Shown here: positions 1 through 6,653 of the stretch, piece after piece
How positions within the stretch are numbered: position 1 is the stretch's first letter
Layout of the letters: each line of letters starts with the position of its first letter
DNA from: an uncultured delta proteobacterium
Lineage (GTDB): Bacteria; UBA10199; GCA-002796325; 1-14-0-20-49-13
DNA: 8,327 nt
NCBI GenBank assembly: GCA_903868375.1
Contig: CAIPVD010000006.1
Coordinates: 1 to 8,327, forward strand
Direction: 5' to 3'
Program-made: the position numbers and the translations under genes
Notes under the pieces: generated by a model
The model's database searches: none
Seen by the model: the letters and a program-made list of their open reading frames with translations, nothing else
What the model was told of the DNA's origin: nothing

Positions 1-1638
1 ACTTTGCAGGCAGATCCAAAGATCGTAGTAGTATCAATAGATGAAAAGAGTTTGGAAACGCTCGGCCAATGGCCGTGGCCAAGAAATGTACTCGCTTCAA
101 TAGTTAAGAGCCTTCACTCCGCAGGCGCCGGAGTTATTGCATTAGACGCCACGTTCCCCGAAGCCGATAGAACCGGCCACGATGCGCAATTTGCCGAAGA
201 ACTTAAAAGATCGAAAACGGCGGTGCTTGGATATTTTTTCGATAAGAAGAAAAAAATTGCGAACATAGAAATTTTAAACGTGGCGTCGTCTGAAGGATAT
301 CTAAATATCTATCCAGACCCGGACGGAACCGTTCGGCGGCTTCCCGTAATTATCGACGTCGATGGCGAATATGCCTACTCGTTCGCACTTAAGGCCGTTT
401 CCAAGTTCTACGGCTATTCGCCGGTCATAAAGAAGGATACCGCTGGAAATATCACGAAGGTGATCGTAGGGGAGAGAGCAATTCCCGTGAACACGAACGG
501 GCAGATGATGATAAACTATCTTGGCCGCCACACATTTCCATATATAAGTGCCGCCGATATAGCTTCTGGAAGGTTCGACTATGAAAAGGTGAAGGGCGCG
601 ATCGTCCTCATCGCCGCGACGGCTGCGGGACTCACGGACATTCGCGTAACGCCATTTTCTACCGCGGCGCCAGGCATTGAAGTGCATGCTAACGCGATCG
701 ACAACGTACTATCTGAACGGTATTTGCAGCGCTCCGTTTCGTCCGACATTATAAATCTCTTAAGCCTTATCTTGATCGGCGCGATATCTCTTGCAGCGCT
801 CTTCTGGGCTCGCATAGCTGTATCGGTTGTATTTGAAGCGGTGTTCATTTTCATTATTTTAGCCGCCGGCTATGTTTCATTCCTAAATGGCCTTTGGCTG
901 CCGGTTGTCTATCAAGTGCTGGAGGCGGCAGGTATCTTTGTGGCGATAACGCTTTACAGATACTTTACCGAAGGGCGCGAAAAGAAACAGATCTACAACG
1001 CGTTCAAATTCTATCTTGCGGCGCCAGTTATCGATGGCCTTCTAAAAGAAAAGGGCAAGCTGAAGTTAGGCGGTGAGAAGCGAGAGATAACGATACTATT
1101 TGCGGACGTTCGCGGATTTACGATGCTGTCCGAAAGCCTTGAACCGGCGCAGCTTGTCAGCCTAATGAACGAATATTTCACGAAGATGACCGATATAATA
1201 ATGGAAGAGGGCGGGCTGGTGGATAAATATATAGGCGATGCCATTATGGCGTTCTTTGGCGCGCCGGCTGAACAGCAAGACCAGGCTGAACGCGCCTGCC
1301 GTGCGGCTTCGAGAATGCAGGAAGAGTTAGCGAAGATGGAACCGGATCTACAGAATAAATATGGCATCAGCGCCTTTAAGGTTGGCATCGGAATAAATAC
1401 AGGAATGGCTTACGTTGGAAACATGGGTTCGGCAAAGCGTTTCAATTACACGGCAACGGGCGATGCGGTGAACATAGCTTCGAGGCTCGAGGGACTGACG
1501 AAGAATTATAAAACGTCCGTCATCGTTAGCGATGTCGTAAAAAATAAATGTGGCGACAAGTTCCGGTTCATCGACATTGGAAAGGCACAATTAAAAGGAC
1601 GCCTGCAAGAAGTTGAACTCTTTGGGCTTATTATATAG
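1..1638 (+). CDS. CHASE2-domain membrane adenylate cyclase, class III (5' partial)
   Basis: This enzyme converts ATP to cyclic AMP at the inner membrane, with an extracytoplasmic CHASE2 sensor domain. Numbering from the TTG at position 4, the CHASE2 domain spans about residues 1-235 and includes the typical IDEKSLETLGQWPWPR segment. Three hydrophobic segments follow at about 249-268, 271-292 and 295-316, then a short linker and a catalytic domain at about 360-540. Visible catalytic residues are the metal-binding Asp368 (FADVRGFT) and Asp412 (YIGDAIMAFFG), substrate-specifying Lys408 and Thr483, and transition-state Asn490 and Arg494 (VNIASRLE). A Lys/Thr pair is the class IIIb adenylate cyclase signature. 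The frame is open to base 1, and family members have an N-terminal membrane helix before this point, so the TTG is not the true start. The sensed signal is unknown. Confidence 0.93.
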   Translation, partial: TLQADPKIVVVSIDEKSLETLGQWPWPRNVLASIVKSLHSAGAGVIALDATFPEADRTGHDAQFAEELKRSKTAVLGYFFDKKKKIANIEILNVASSEGYLNIYPDPDGTVRRLPVIIDVDGEYAYSFALKAVSKFYGYSPVIKKDTAGNITKVIVGERAIPVNTNGQMMINYLGRHTFPYISAADIASGRFDYEKVKGAIVLIAATAAGLTDIRVTPFSTAAPGIEVHANAIDNVLSERYLQRSVSSDIINLLSLILIGAISLAALFWARIAVSVVFEAVFIFIILAAGYVSFLNGLWLPVVYQVLEAAGIFVAITLYRYFTEGREKKQIYNAFKFYLAAPVIDGLLKEKGKLKLGGEKREITILFADVRGFTMLSESLEPAQLVSLMNEYFTKMTDIIMEEGGLVDKYIGDAIMAFFGAPAEQQDQAERACRAASRMQEELAKMEPDLQNKYGISAFKVGIGINTGMAYVGNMGSAKRFNYTATGDAVNIASRLEGLTKNYKTSVIVSDVVKNKCGDKFRFIDIGKAQLKGRLQEVELFGLII

Positions 1639-1720
1639 ATTTTGCTGGAATTTTTCCCGCAAATTACTTACATATGAACGCAGTCGCACAGGAACCTAGG
1701 AACACAGTAACGTTTTTAAA

Positions 1721-1726
1721 GGGGGG
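1721..1726 (+). promoter_or_regulatory. Ribosome binding site deciding the lipoprotein start
   Basis: A GGGGGG run lies four bases before the ATG at 1731. It supports that start over the in-frame ATG at 1674, because only the 1731 start puts the signal peptide at the N-terminus. Confidence 0.6.
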
Positions 1727-1730
1727 AAAT

Positions 1731-2411
1731 ATGAAAAAGTATCTTACGTTGGCAGTGCTATCTATCTTCGCCGTGGCGCTTCTTGCCTGCGGCACAAGCA
1801 AATCGTACAGAGGCGCAGGCGGAGTGAAGTATAAAGTAAAGAACGACAAGGTGATAGAAACGAGCTACGGCTCCAAATCGACCGCCAAATATTTCTTTAA
1901 GCAGGCTCACGTAAAAAAGAACAAGAACCTTTATGTAACGGGCGCGGTCGATGTCCCGGGCGACAGCTCTCCAACGCGCTGCCAGCTGGCGGCGGACCTG
2001 CAAGCGAAGGTCGAACTTGCAAGCGAACTTAAGAGCCGTTTTGAAAATCAGCTTCAATATTGTTCCGAAGGTTTTGGCATCGATCAGTCGTCGCTGAACC
2101 AAATAGCGATGCAATCGACGAAGATAGATTTCATTCAGGGAATATTCATCGATACAAGGTACTGGGAAAAGAAGCTGGTGCAGAACGGGCCGGATACTTA
2201 CGTTAAATATACGTGCTACAGCCGCGCCGTTATGCCGATGAAGAGCTTCGAAGACCAGACCGACAAGATAATGAAGGACGAAGAGGCAAAGAAGGTTGTA
2301 ACACCGGAATTCCAGCAGAAGGTCGATGCTTCTTACGACCAGTTCTTTAAACCGGTCGATGTCGATGACGACAAGCAGTATACGATCGATTATCTGGAGA
2401 ACATTCAATGA
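1731..2411 (+). CDS. LPP20-like outer-membrane lipoprotein
   Basis: A 226-residue predicted lipoprotein. The signal peptide is MKKYLTLAVLSIFAVALLAC, with lipobox LLAC and lipidated Cys20. Residue +2 is Gly, so retention in the inner membrane is not expected and outer-membrane sorting is likely. Residues about 66-170 follow the LPP20-type layout: an YVTGAV strand, a long Ala-rich helix (about 85-105), a Gln-rich helix, then the IDTRYWEKK and YVKYTCYSRAV strands. Three cysteines besides the lipidated one (84, 111, 162) could form disulfides. The C-terminal tail (about 172-226) is charged and probably extended. The in-frame ATG at 1674 would add 19 residues ahead of the signal peptide and is rejected. 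The stop overlaps the next start (ATGA). The molecular role is unknown; the family assignment is by pattern, not by search. Confidence 0.85.
   Translation: MKKYLTLAVLSIFAVALLACGTSKSYRGAGGVKYKVKNDKVIETSYGSKSTAKYFFKQAHVKKNKNLYVTGAVDVPGDSSPTRCQLAADLQAKVELASELKSRFENQLQYCSEGFGIDQSSLNQIAMQSTKIDFIQGIFIDTRYWEKKLVQNGPDTYVKYTCYSRAVMPMKSFEDQTDKIMKDEEAKKVVTPEFQQKVDASYDQFFKPVDVDDDKQYTIDYLENIQ
2396..2400 (+). promoter_or_regulatory. Ribosome binding site inside the lipoprotein gene
   Basis: GGAGA lies seven bases before the ATG at 2408, inside the last codons of the preceding gene. With the ATGA stop/start overlap it suggests coupled translation of the two envelope proteins. Confidence 0.6.
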
Positions 2412-3319
2412 AGAAATTTATAATTTTGGCGCTCGTTCTGCTTTCAGCAACGGCGTTGGCTAGACCTCCAAAGTGGGTTTCACAGGTCCACTGGGAAGAC
2501 GGGCAATACGATTACTTCGTAGGAACTTCATCCAAGTCGGAATCCGAAGAGGTTGGCAGAAGAGAAGCGTTTGATAATGCAATGGCCGAAGCCGTGCAGT
2601 CGTTGTTCGGCATATCTGGAAGAATGGATCTTGCATCATATGCAAATCTTCAGAAGATACAGATATCGCAAGACGTCTTCATAGCTACCGACGAAGTTCA
2701 GCTAAAGGCGGAATCTATCGACGTGTACGTTGAAAAGATGAAAGAAGATGGAAGGACATTATATAATGTATGGCGTTCCATAAAGGTCGATAAAAAGGCG
2801 GCAAAGGAAGAGCTGGCGCGGTTAAAAACACTTGCGGAAAAAAAGAAGACGACCGAAGGAAAGGTAATGGCGCCGGATCCGGATATTGTTGCGGTAACTT
2901 CTCAAGGAAGTGCGGTCGTGACTAAGGGCGACGAGCCGTCTGCCAAGGCGGCTGCGATAAAAAGCGGCATTAGGCGCGCATGCGAGAATCTCATTGCCAG
3001 CTGGTTCTATCAGGAAATGGCAACGAACAATTATTCAAAGCTTAACAGCGTTATCTACAACCGCTGTCCGACATTCGTGAAAAATTACGATGTTGGTGCG
3101 GGCTTTGCGGAGGGAAACGTATATAAGGTAGATTTGACCGTATATTTGAAGAGCGGCGATATCGGAAAAAAGCTGATGGAGATAGGGCTTTACAGGCAGA
3201 TATTTCCGCCGCGAGGGAACGCTATCTTCTCGCAGCCGCCGCAGGGAATGCCGAACGCTATAAATAGACAAGAAGGTGTAGATACTCCATCACCCTTGCC
3301 ATCGAGCGAACAGAACTAA
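2408..3319 (+). CDS. Secreted protein with LPP20-like and FlgT_N-like domains
   Basis: A 303-residue exported protein. The N-terminus MKKFIILALVLLSATALA is a Sec signal peptide with a likely cleavage A-L-A/R after residue 18. There is no lipobox, so the mature protein should be periplasmic or loosely outer-membrane associated. Residues about 22-135 have an LPP20-like pattern: PKWVSQ, YDYFVGTS, an Ala-rich helix, then IDVYVEK and a WRSIKV strand. A Lys/Glu-rich linker (about 130-152) leads to a second domain at about 160-262 resembling the N-terminal domain of flagellar assembly protein FlgT (QGSAVVTKGD, then a helix, then YKVDLTVYLKSG). The tail (263-303) is Pro/Gln-rich and probably disordered. 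The second domain aligns by eye with the N-terminus of the next protein. No flagellar gene is nearby, so a flagellar role is not supported. Function is unknown. Confidence 0.82.
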   Translation: MKKFIILALVLLSATALARPPKWVSQVHWEDGQYDYFVGTSSKSESEEVGRREAFDNAMAEAVQSLFGISGRMDLASYANLQKIQISQDVFIATDEVQLKAESIDVYVEKMKEDGRTLYNVWRSIKVDKKAAKEELARLKTLAEKKKTTEGKVMAPDPDIVAVTSQGSAVVTKGDEPSAKAAAIKSGIRRACENLIASWFYQEMATNNYSKLNSVIYNRCPTFVKNYDVGAGFAEGNVYKVDLTVYLKSGDIGKKLMEIGLYRQIFPPRGNAIFSQPPQGMPNAINRQEGVDTPSPLPSSEQN

Positions 3320-3331
3320 TAAGGAGAGAAC

Positions 3332-4267
3332 ATGAAAAAGATTTTCTTATCTTTGATGGCGGTATTAATTGCATTGCCGGCATTTGCCTCGGTCGTTTCG
3401 CTAGAAGGACGATCGGTCATTATAAAGGGCGACGCGGAACAGACGAAACAAAAAGCCATCGAGGCAACGCTTCAAAAGGCGGTCGAGGTGTTCGTTACCG
3501 ACAAAGTAACAAAGCCGACTGCCGATGCGAACTACGCAAAGCTTCAACCGGCTCTTTACGCAGGATATAAAAAATTTGTTACGAAATATGAAGTCGTGTC
3601 CGAACGCGAAGACGCAGGCTTTCATTACGTTAAGGCACGCATCGAAATAGACGATGCCAAGGTGAACGGCCAGCTTGCAGCGCTAGGCATTCAGGCGGGT
3701 GTTGGCGGAAAACCAAGCGTTGCGGTCTTTGCATCCGAACAGAACGTCGACGGTGCGTGGGCGCAATCGTTCTACGGTTCGATATACGGCGGCAGCGGAG
3801 ACGTTGCCATGAGCGAAGCGAACTTCAATATCTGCGAAGGTGCGGTTATGAACGCCATAACTGGCGCCGGTTTTAACGTGATAGACATGACGCTCGACCC
3901 GACCGAGGTTAAGGCGGCGTACAAATACAAGCCTATATTCGACAGATACGACCAGAATTTCTTCAATATTCCGAACGACAGCGCGGCAAAGCTTGCGAAG
4001 GTAATAGATAATAACGTCGAACTGGTAGTTACATGCACGGCGCTTGCTAAGAATCAGGGAAAGAGAAGCGCTTATATGAACAGCATACTTGCGAACGTTA
4101 GCTGCAAAGTGGTGAACGTAAAGAACAATACGCGCGTGGCAAATGCCACGGCAACTTCGGCGGTTCCGCATGTAGATGCGATAACCGGCGGAAACATGGC
4201 GATGGAGAACGCTTGCAAGGACGTCGGCAATAAGCTCGTAACGACACTGGCAGACAAGTATAGATAA
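3332..4267 (+). CDS. Secreted FlgT-like protein
   Basis: A 311-residue exported protein with signal peptide MKKIFLSLMAVLIALPAFA, probably cut after residue 19. An AAGGAG ribosome binding site lies just before the ATG. Residues about 20-121 form a FlgT_N-like domain: VVSLEGRSVIIKGD, a long helix beginning KQKAIEATLQKAVEVFV, a Y-KL segment, and the strand YVKARIEIDDAKV. The rest (about 127-311) begins with a strand KPSVAVFASEQ and has ITGAGFNVIDM, then VELVVTCTALAK. These elements recall the FlgT middle region and TolB/CsgG-type alpha/beta folds; that reading is inference. Cysteines sit at 168, 235, 258 and 294. It starts 12 bases after the preceding gene and ends 7 bases before hpt. A structural or assembly role at the periplasmic face of the outer membrane is plausible but unproven. 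Confidence 0.82.
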   Translation: MKKIFLSLMAVLIALPAFASVVSLEGRSVIIKGDAEQTKQKAIEATLQKAVEVFVTDKVTKPTADANYAKLQPALYAGYKKFVTKYEVVSEREDAGFHYVKARIEIDDAKVNGQLAALGIQAGVGGKPSVAVFASEQNVDGAWAQSFYGSIYGGSGDVAMSEANFNICEGAVMNAITGAGFNVIDMTLDPTEVKAAYKYKPIFDRYDQNFFNIPNDSAAKLAKVIDNNVELVVTCTALAKNQGKRSAYMNSILANVSCKVVNVKNNTRVANATATSAVPHVDAITGGNMAMENACKDVGNKLVTTLADKYR

Positions 4268-4274
4268 GGAAAAT

Positions 4275-4790
4275 ATGAAACAGATAGATGTGCTTTATTC
4301 CGCAGAACAGATCGCGGCGCGCGTTAAAGAGATTGCCAAGGTAATTAACGAAGAACATGGGAAGAAGGCGGAGCTGGTCGTCGTCGGCGTGCTTAAGGGC
4401 TCGTTCATGTTCATGTCGGACCTGGTAAGACATTTAACAATGCCAGTTCGCTGCGATTTCTTACGCGTTGCTTCGTATCATCACGATGTGAATACCGGCA
4501 ACGTGCGCATGGAGTTCGACTTAACGCAGCCGGTGGTCGATCAAGATGTGCTTCTCGTCGAAGATATCGTCGATACCGGCAATACGCTTCGTTTTTTGTT
4601 GGAGCATTTGCATTCCAAGAAACCGCGTTCGCTTTCCGTTGCGAGCCTATTATACAAAGACGTCGGCAAGGCGCGCGACCTAGTGAATTACGTCGGCTTC
4701 ACCGTGCCGGACAAATACGTGATAGGTTACGGACTAGATTCCGAAGGCCTTTACAGATCGCTTCCATACGTCGGCATCTTCAAGAAGTAA
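4275..4790 (+). CDS. hpt: Hypoxanthine phosphoribosyltransferase
   Basis: A cytoplasmic purine-salvage enzyme that transfers phosphoribose from PRPP to hypoxanthine (and usually guanine), giving IMP or GMP. The 171-residue length is usual for bacterial members. The PRPP-binding motif VLLVEDIVDTGNT is at 92-104 with acidic pair Glu96-Asp97 and presumed catalytic base Asp100. The LKGSF loop is at 40-44, the flexible loop SYHHDVNTGNV at 67-77, and purine-contacting elements are Lys128, PDKYVIGYGLD (145-155) and Asp155. All key residues are present. TAAGGA just upstream of the ATG serves as ribosome binding site and overlaps the previous stop codon, so the gene is very likely co-transcribed with the envelope genes. 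The xanthine/guanine-specific relative gpt is less likely given the overall HPRT-type layout. Confidence 0.95.
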   Translation: MKQIDVLYSAEQIAARVKEIAKVINEEHGKKAELVVVGVLKGSFMFMSDLVRHLTMPVRCDFLRVASYHHDVNTGNVRMEFDLTQPVVDQDVLLVEDIVDTGNTLRFLLEHLHSKKPRSLSVASLLYKDVGKARDLVNYVGFTVPDKYVIGYGLDSEGLYRSLPYVGIFKK

Positions 4791-4804
4791 GTCGCACAAA
4801 AATC

Positions 4805-4832
4805 TTGCATAATTTATTCGACGTGCTATCTC
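4805..4832 (+). promoter_or_regulatory. Weak candidate sigma-70 promoter
   Basis: TTGCAT at 4805-4810 and TATCTC at 4827-4832 are 16 bases apart and lie upstream of the orphan gene. The -10 match is poor. CATAAT (4808-4813) and CATAAC (4835-4840) are alternative -10 boxes without good -35 partners. Some promoter in the 63-base gap is plausible, because the downstream gene has its own strong ribosome binding site and a different composition. Confidence 0.2.
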
Positions 4833-4840
4833 GGCATAAC

Positions 4841-4848
4841 AGGAGGTG
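4841..4848 (+). promoter_or_regulatory. Strong Shine-Dalgarno site AGGAGGTG
   Basis: AGGAGGTG ends five bases before the ATG at 4854 and is a near-perfect complement of the 16S 3' end. It fixes the start of the orphan gene and is stronger than any other ribosome binding site in the window. Confidence 0.8.
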
Positions 4849-4853
4849 TTATT

Positions 4854-5738
4854 ATGATCAGTGACGCATGCAAAGAGCTTTGGTCAAAGGTTAGCGAGAA
4901 CGTCTTATCATTAAAGGGACAATCAGTTGTTTGGAAGAGCGGTAATGATCAAATGACTACGATACAAGATCGTGACAAGGGCATGGTCTATGAAAGCAGG
5001 AAGGGCGGCTCGGACCTCGATTCCTTGGCAGTGGCTACTTTTTTTGGCGATCGGTCTCTTTACGTTGAAATGAATTCTAATTGCTACGTTCAGCTTTTTG
5101 ATGATTTTTTATTGCGTAAAACAACACCTATACCGGGCACAAATATTGACAGCAGTTTTTTTTACAATGGCATTAGTGGACTTGGCGTGCTGAAGGGTTA
5201 TAGTGGAAATCTTGAAGATATTCAGGCGCTGCGCATGTTAAAGAGAGGCTTGTTAAGGCTCTTGCCCGATTCCATGACGACACGTGAAAAAAGAAGTTTA
5301 ATCCATATCGACGTGCCGACCTGTAAAATTTTGGGCGCAGATTCTTGTTACACGGAAATAGATGAGCTTTTGCACTATAATGGACAAATGCCTTCATTGC
5401 CGGCGCCTATGAACTTAAAGTGTGAAGCAGTAGATCGGCCTCACGGCCTTTCCATCGAGGTGAAAGAAAAAGAGGCCTCCGTTACTATTACAGGTAGTGA
5501 TGGTTCCTGGTACGATTGGTCGTTGAATATTTTTGCCGCCGACCCTTCTAACTGGAAGCTGACGTCGAGTACCAATCATGCTGGAGTGAGCGCAGGGTAT
5601 GGCGAAGGAGATCTGTGTACGGGAACGCTCCAACAAAAGCTGCTCCATAATAGATATGTTTGCAACTTAGATGGCCAGCCAAAGATCGACGACTTCTACA
5701 GATTCATCGAATCCGCCAGAGCAGCCTATTGCAATTAG
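4854..5738 (+). CDS. Hypothetical protein, unrecognised family
   Basis: I do not recognise this 294-residue protein. It has no signal peptide or membrane segment, so it is probably cytoplasmic. By eye there are two parts. The first (about 1-165) is mixed alpha/beta: a Trp-containing N-terminal helix, a polar strand-rich stretch, a Phe/Tyr-rich middle and a basic helix LRMLKRGLLRLL. The second (about 180-294) is rich in Thr, Ser, Gly and Trp (SIEVKEKEASVTITGSDG, then SWYDWSLNIF), suggesting beta structure, and ends in a helix DDFYRFIESARAAYC. Several cysteines are scattered through it. GC content is low for this window: 66 of 180 bases at 5041-5220, against 84 of 180 at 3961-4140. Runs of 6-8 T also occur. 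These signs fit recent acquisition. The strong ribosome binding site and the intact 885-base frame argue that it is a real gene. Confidence 0.8.
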   Translation: MISDACKELWSKVSENVLSLKGQSVVWKSGNDQMTTIQDRDKGMVYESRKGGSDLDSLAVATFFGDRSLYVEMNSNCYVQLFDDFLLRKTTPIPGTNIDSSFFYNGISGLGVLKGYSGNLEDIQALRMLKRGLLRLLPDSMTTREKRSLIHIDVPTCKILGADSCYTEIDELLHYNGQMPSLPAPMNLKCEAVDRPHGLSIEVKEKEASVTITGSDGSWYDWSLNIFAADPSNWKLTSSTNHAGVSAGYGEGDLCTGTLQQKLLHNRYVCNLDGQPKIDDFYRFIESARAAYCN

Positions 5739-5739
5739 T

Positions 5740-6633
5740 TTAATCCGAATTGACCGAGAAATTATTGCCGTCACTTTCAATGTTTATATTTCCGTTCGCT
5801 ATGTGAACTGAATTTAAGTATTCATCCTTCAGCCAGCCGTGTTCCGTTTGATAGATGGCGATGCCGGCGTTTAACAGTCGCTCGATTGTAGATTGATGTG
5901 GATGCCAAAACGGATTACCGTTGCCGAGGGAGATTATCGCTACTTCCGGCGTAACTTCTTCAAGGAACGTTTGGTTCGTCGCCGTGTTGCTTCCGTGATG
6001 GCCGACATGAAGTATATCGACGTCGCCCGCTAATTGTCCGGCCTTTGTTTCAAGGTCGATCGTTTGATAGGGCGGATTGCCACCGCCGCCGGGAAGGTCG
6101 CCCATCGTTAGATATCTGAACGCGCCGTATTCGATGAGCATTACGGCGCTATGAGCGTTATCGTCAGTTGCATCGCACGCTTCTTCTGTGCCATCGGAGA
6201 ATTTGCAATCTTGCGCAATAACGGAAATGCTGGCGCCGCCGCCAATATCTATCGCTTCGCCGGCGTAGGTTTTTTCTATCGGTATGCCCATTTCTGCTAC
6301 TGAACCGTCGTGGTCGTCGTCATGGTGCGATATAAACAGATGCTTTAACTGTATTTCAGAATGTGATAATAAATAAGGATTAATTACAGCATTGCCTTTA
6401 CCTGGAAGGCCGGTGTCTATTAGAGCTGCTTCATTATTTGGCGCAACGATTAGGGCGGCGTCACCTTGTCCAACGTCAAAAACGACGATTTTTAATCGGC
6501 CGCCGGAAATATCGTCAGCGGTGGCGGTAGAACGAGCTGATTCTTCATTTATCCCTTTCGTTACATCTGGCAAGCCTCCGCAGGCGGCGAGCAGTGAAAA
6601 TAAAATGATGGGGAGGGCATGAAATCGTTTCAT
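5740..6633 (-). CDS. ComEC-type metallo-beta-lactamase-fold lipoprotein
   Basis: A predicted secreted hydrolase with the metallo-beta-lactamase fold found as the C-terminal domain of the competence protein ComEC/Rec2. From the ATG at 6633 it has 297 residues: signal peptide MKRFHALPIILFSLLAAC with lipidated Cys18, a short linker (about 20-45), and the hydrolase domain at about 46-285. Motifs are VGQGDA (54-59), LIDTG (71-75), metal-ligand motif SHHDDDH (102-108, fitting SHxDxDH), MGD with Asp179, HVGHHGS (209-215) and HPH (244-246). None of the ComEC membrane channel is present, so this is not a DNA-uptake channel. Gly at +2 predicts outer-membrane sorting. A GTG at 6642 would add three residues; neither start has a clear ribosome binding site. 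The gene lies just after the sensor gene and is probably co-transcribed. Nuclease or phosphodiesterase activity is inferred; the substrate is unknown. Confidence 0.88.
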   Translation of the reverse strand: MKRFHALPIILFSLLAACGGLPDVTKGINEESARSTATADDISGGRLKIVVFDVGQGDAALIVAPNNEAALIDTGLPGKGNAVINPYLLSHSEIQLKHLFISHHDDDHDGSVAEMGIPIEKTYAGEAIDIGGGASISVIAQDCKFSDGTEEACDATDDNAHSAVMLIEYGAFRYLTMGDLPGGGGNPPYQTIDLETKAGQLAGDVDILHVGHHGSNTATNQTFLEEVTPEVAIISLGNGNPFWHPHQSTIERLLNAGIAIYQTEHGWLKDEYLNSVHIANGNINIESDGNNFSVNSD

Positions 6634-6653
6634 GCGCTGCACTTAAGCAATTG

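Noticed and set aside
1645..1660. Possible hairpin terminator after the adenylate cyclase (GGAA-TTT-TTCC)
   Set aside because: The stem is only four base pairs and no T tract follows in the right place.
1674..1730. In-frame ATG at 1674 as the start of the lipoprotein gene
   Set aside because: It would place 19 residues before a perfect signal peptide and has no good ribosome binding site. The ATG at 1731 follows a G-rich site.
1758..2408. Long minus-strand open frame opposite the lipoprotein gene
   Set aside because: The sense gene has a signal peptide, ribosome binding site and coupled neighbour. The antisense translation shows no recognisable domain.
2408..4267. Naming the two secreted proteins as flagellar assembly proteins
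   Set aside because: Only domain-level resemblance to FlgT is visible and no flagellar gene is present in the window.
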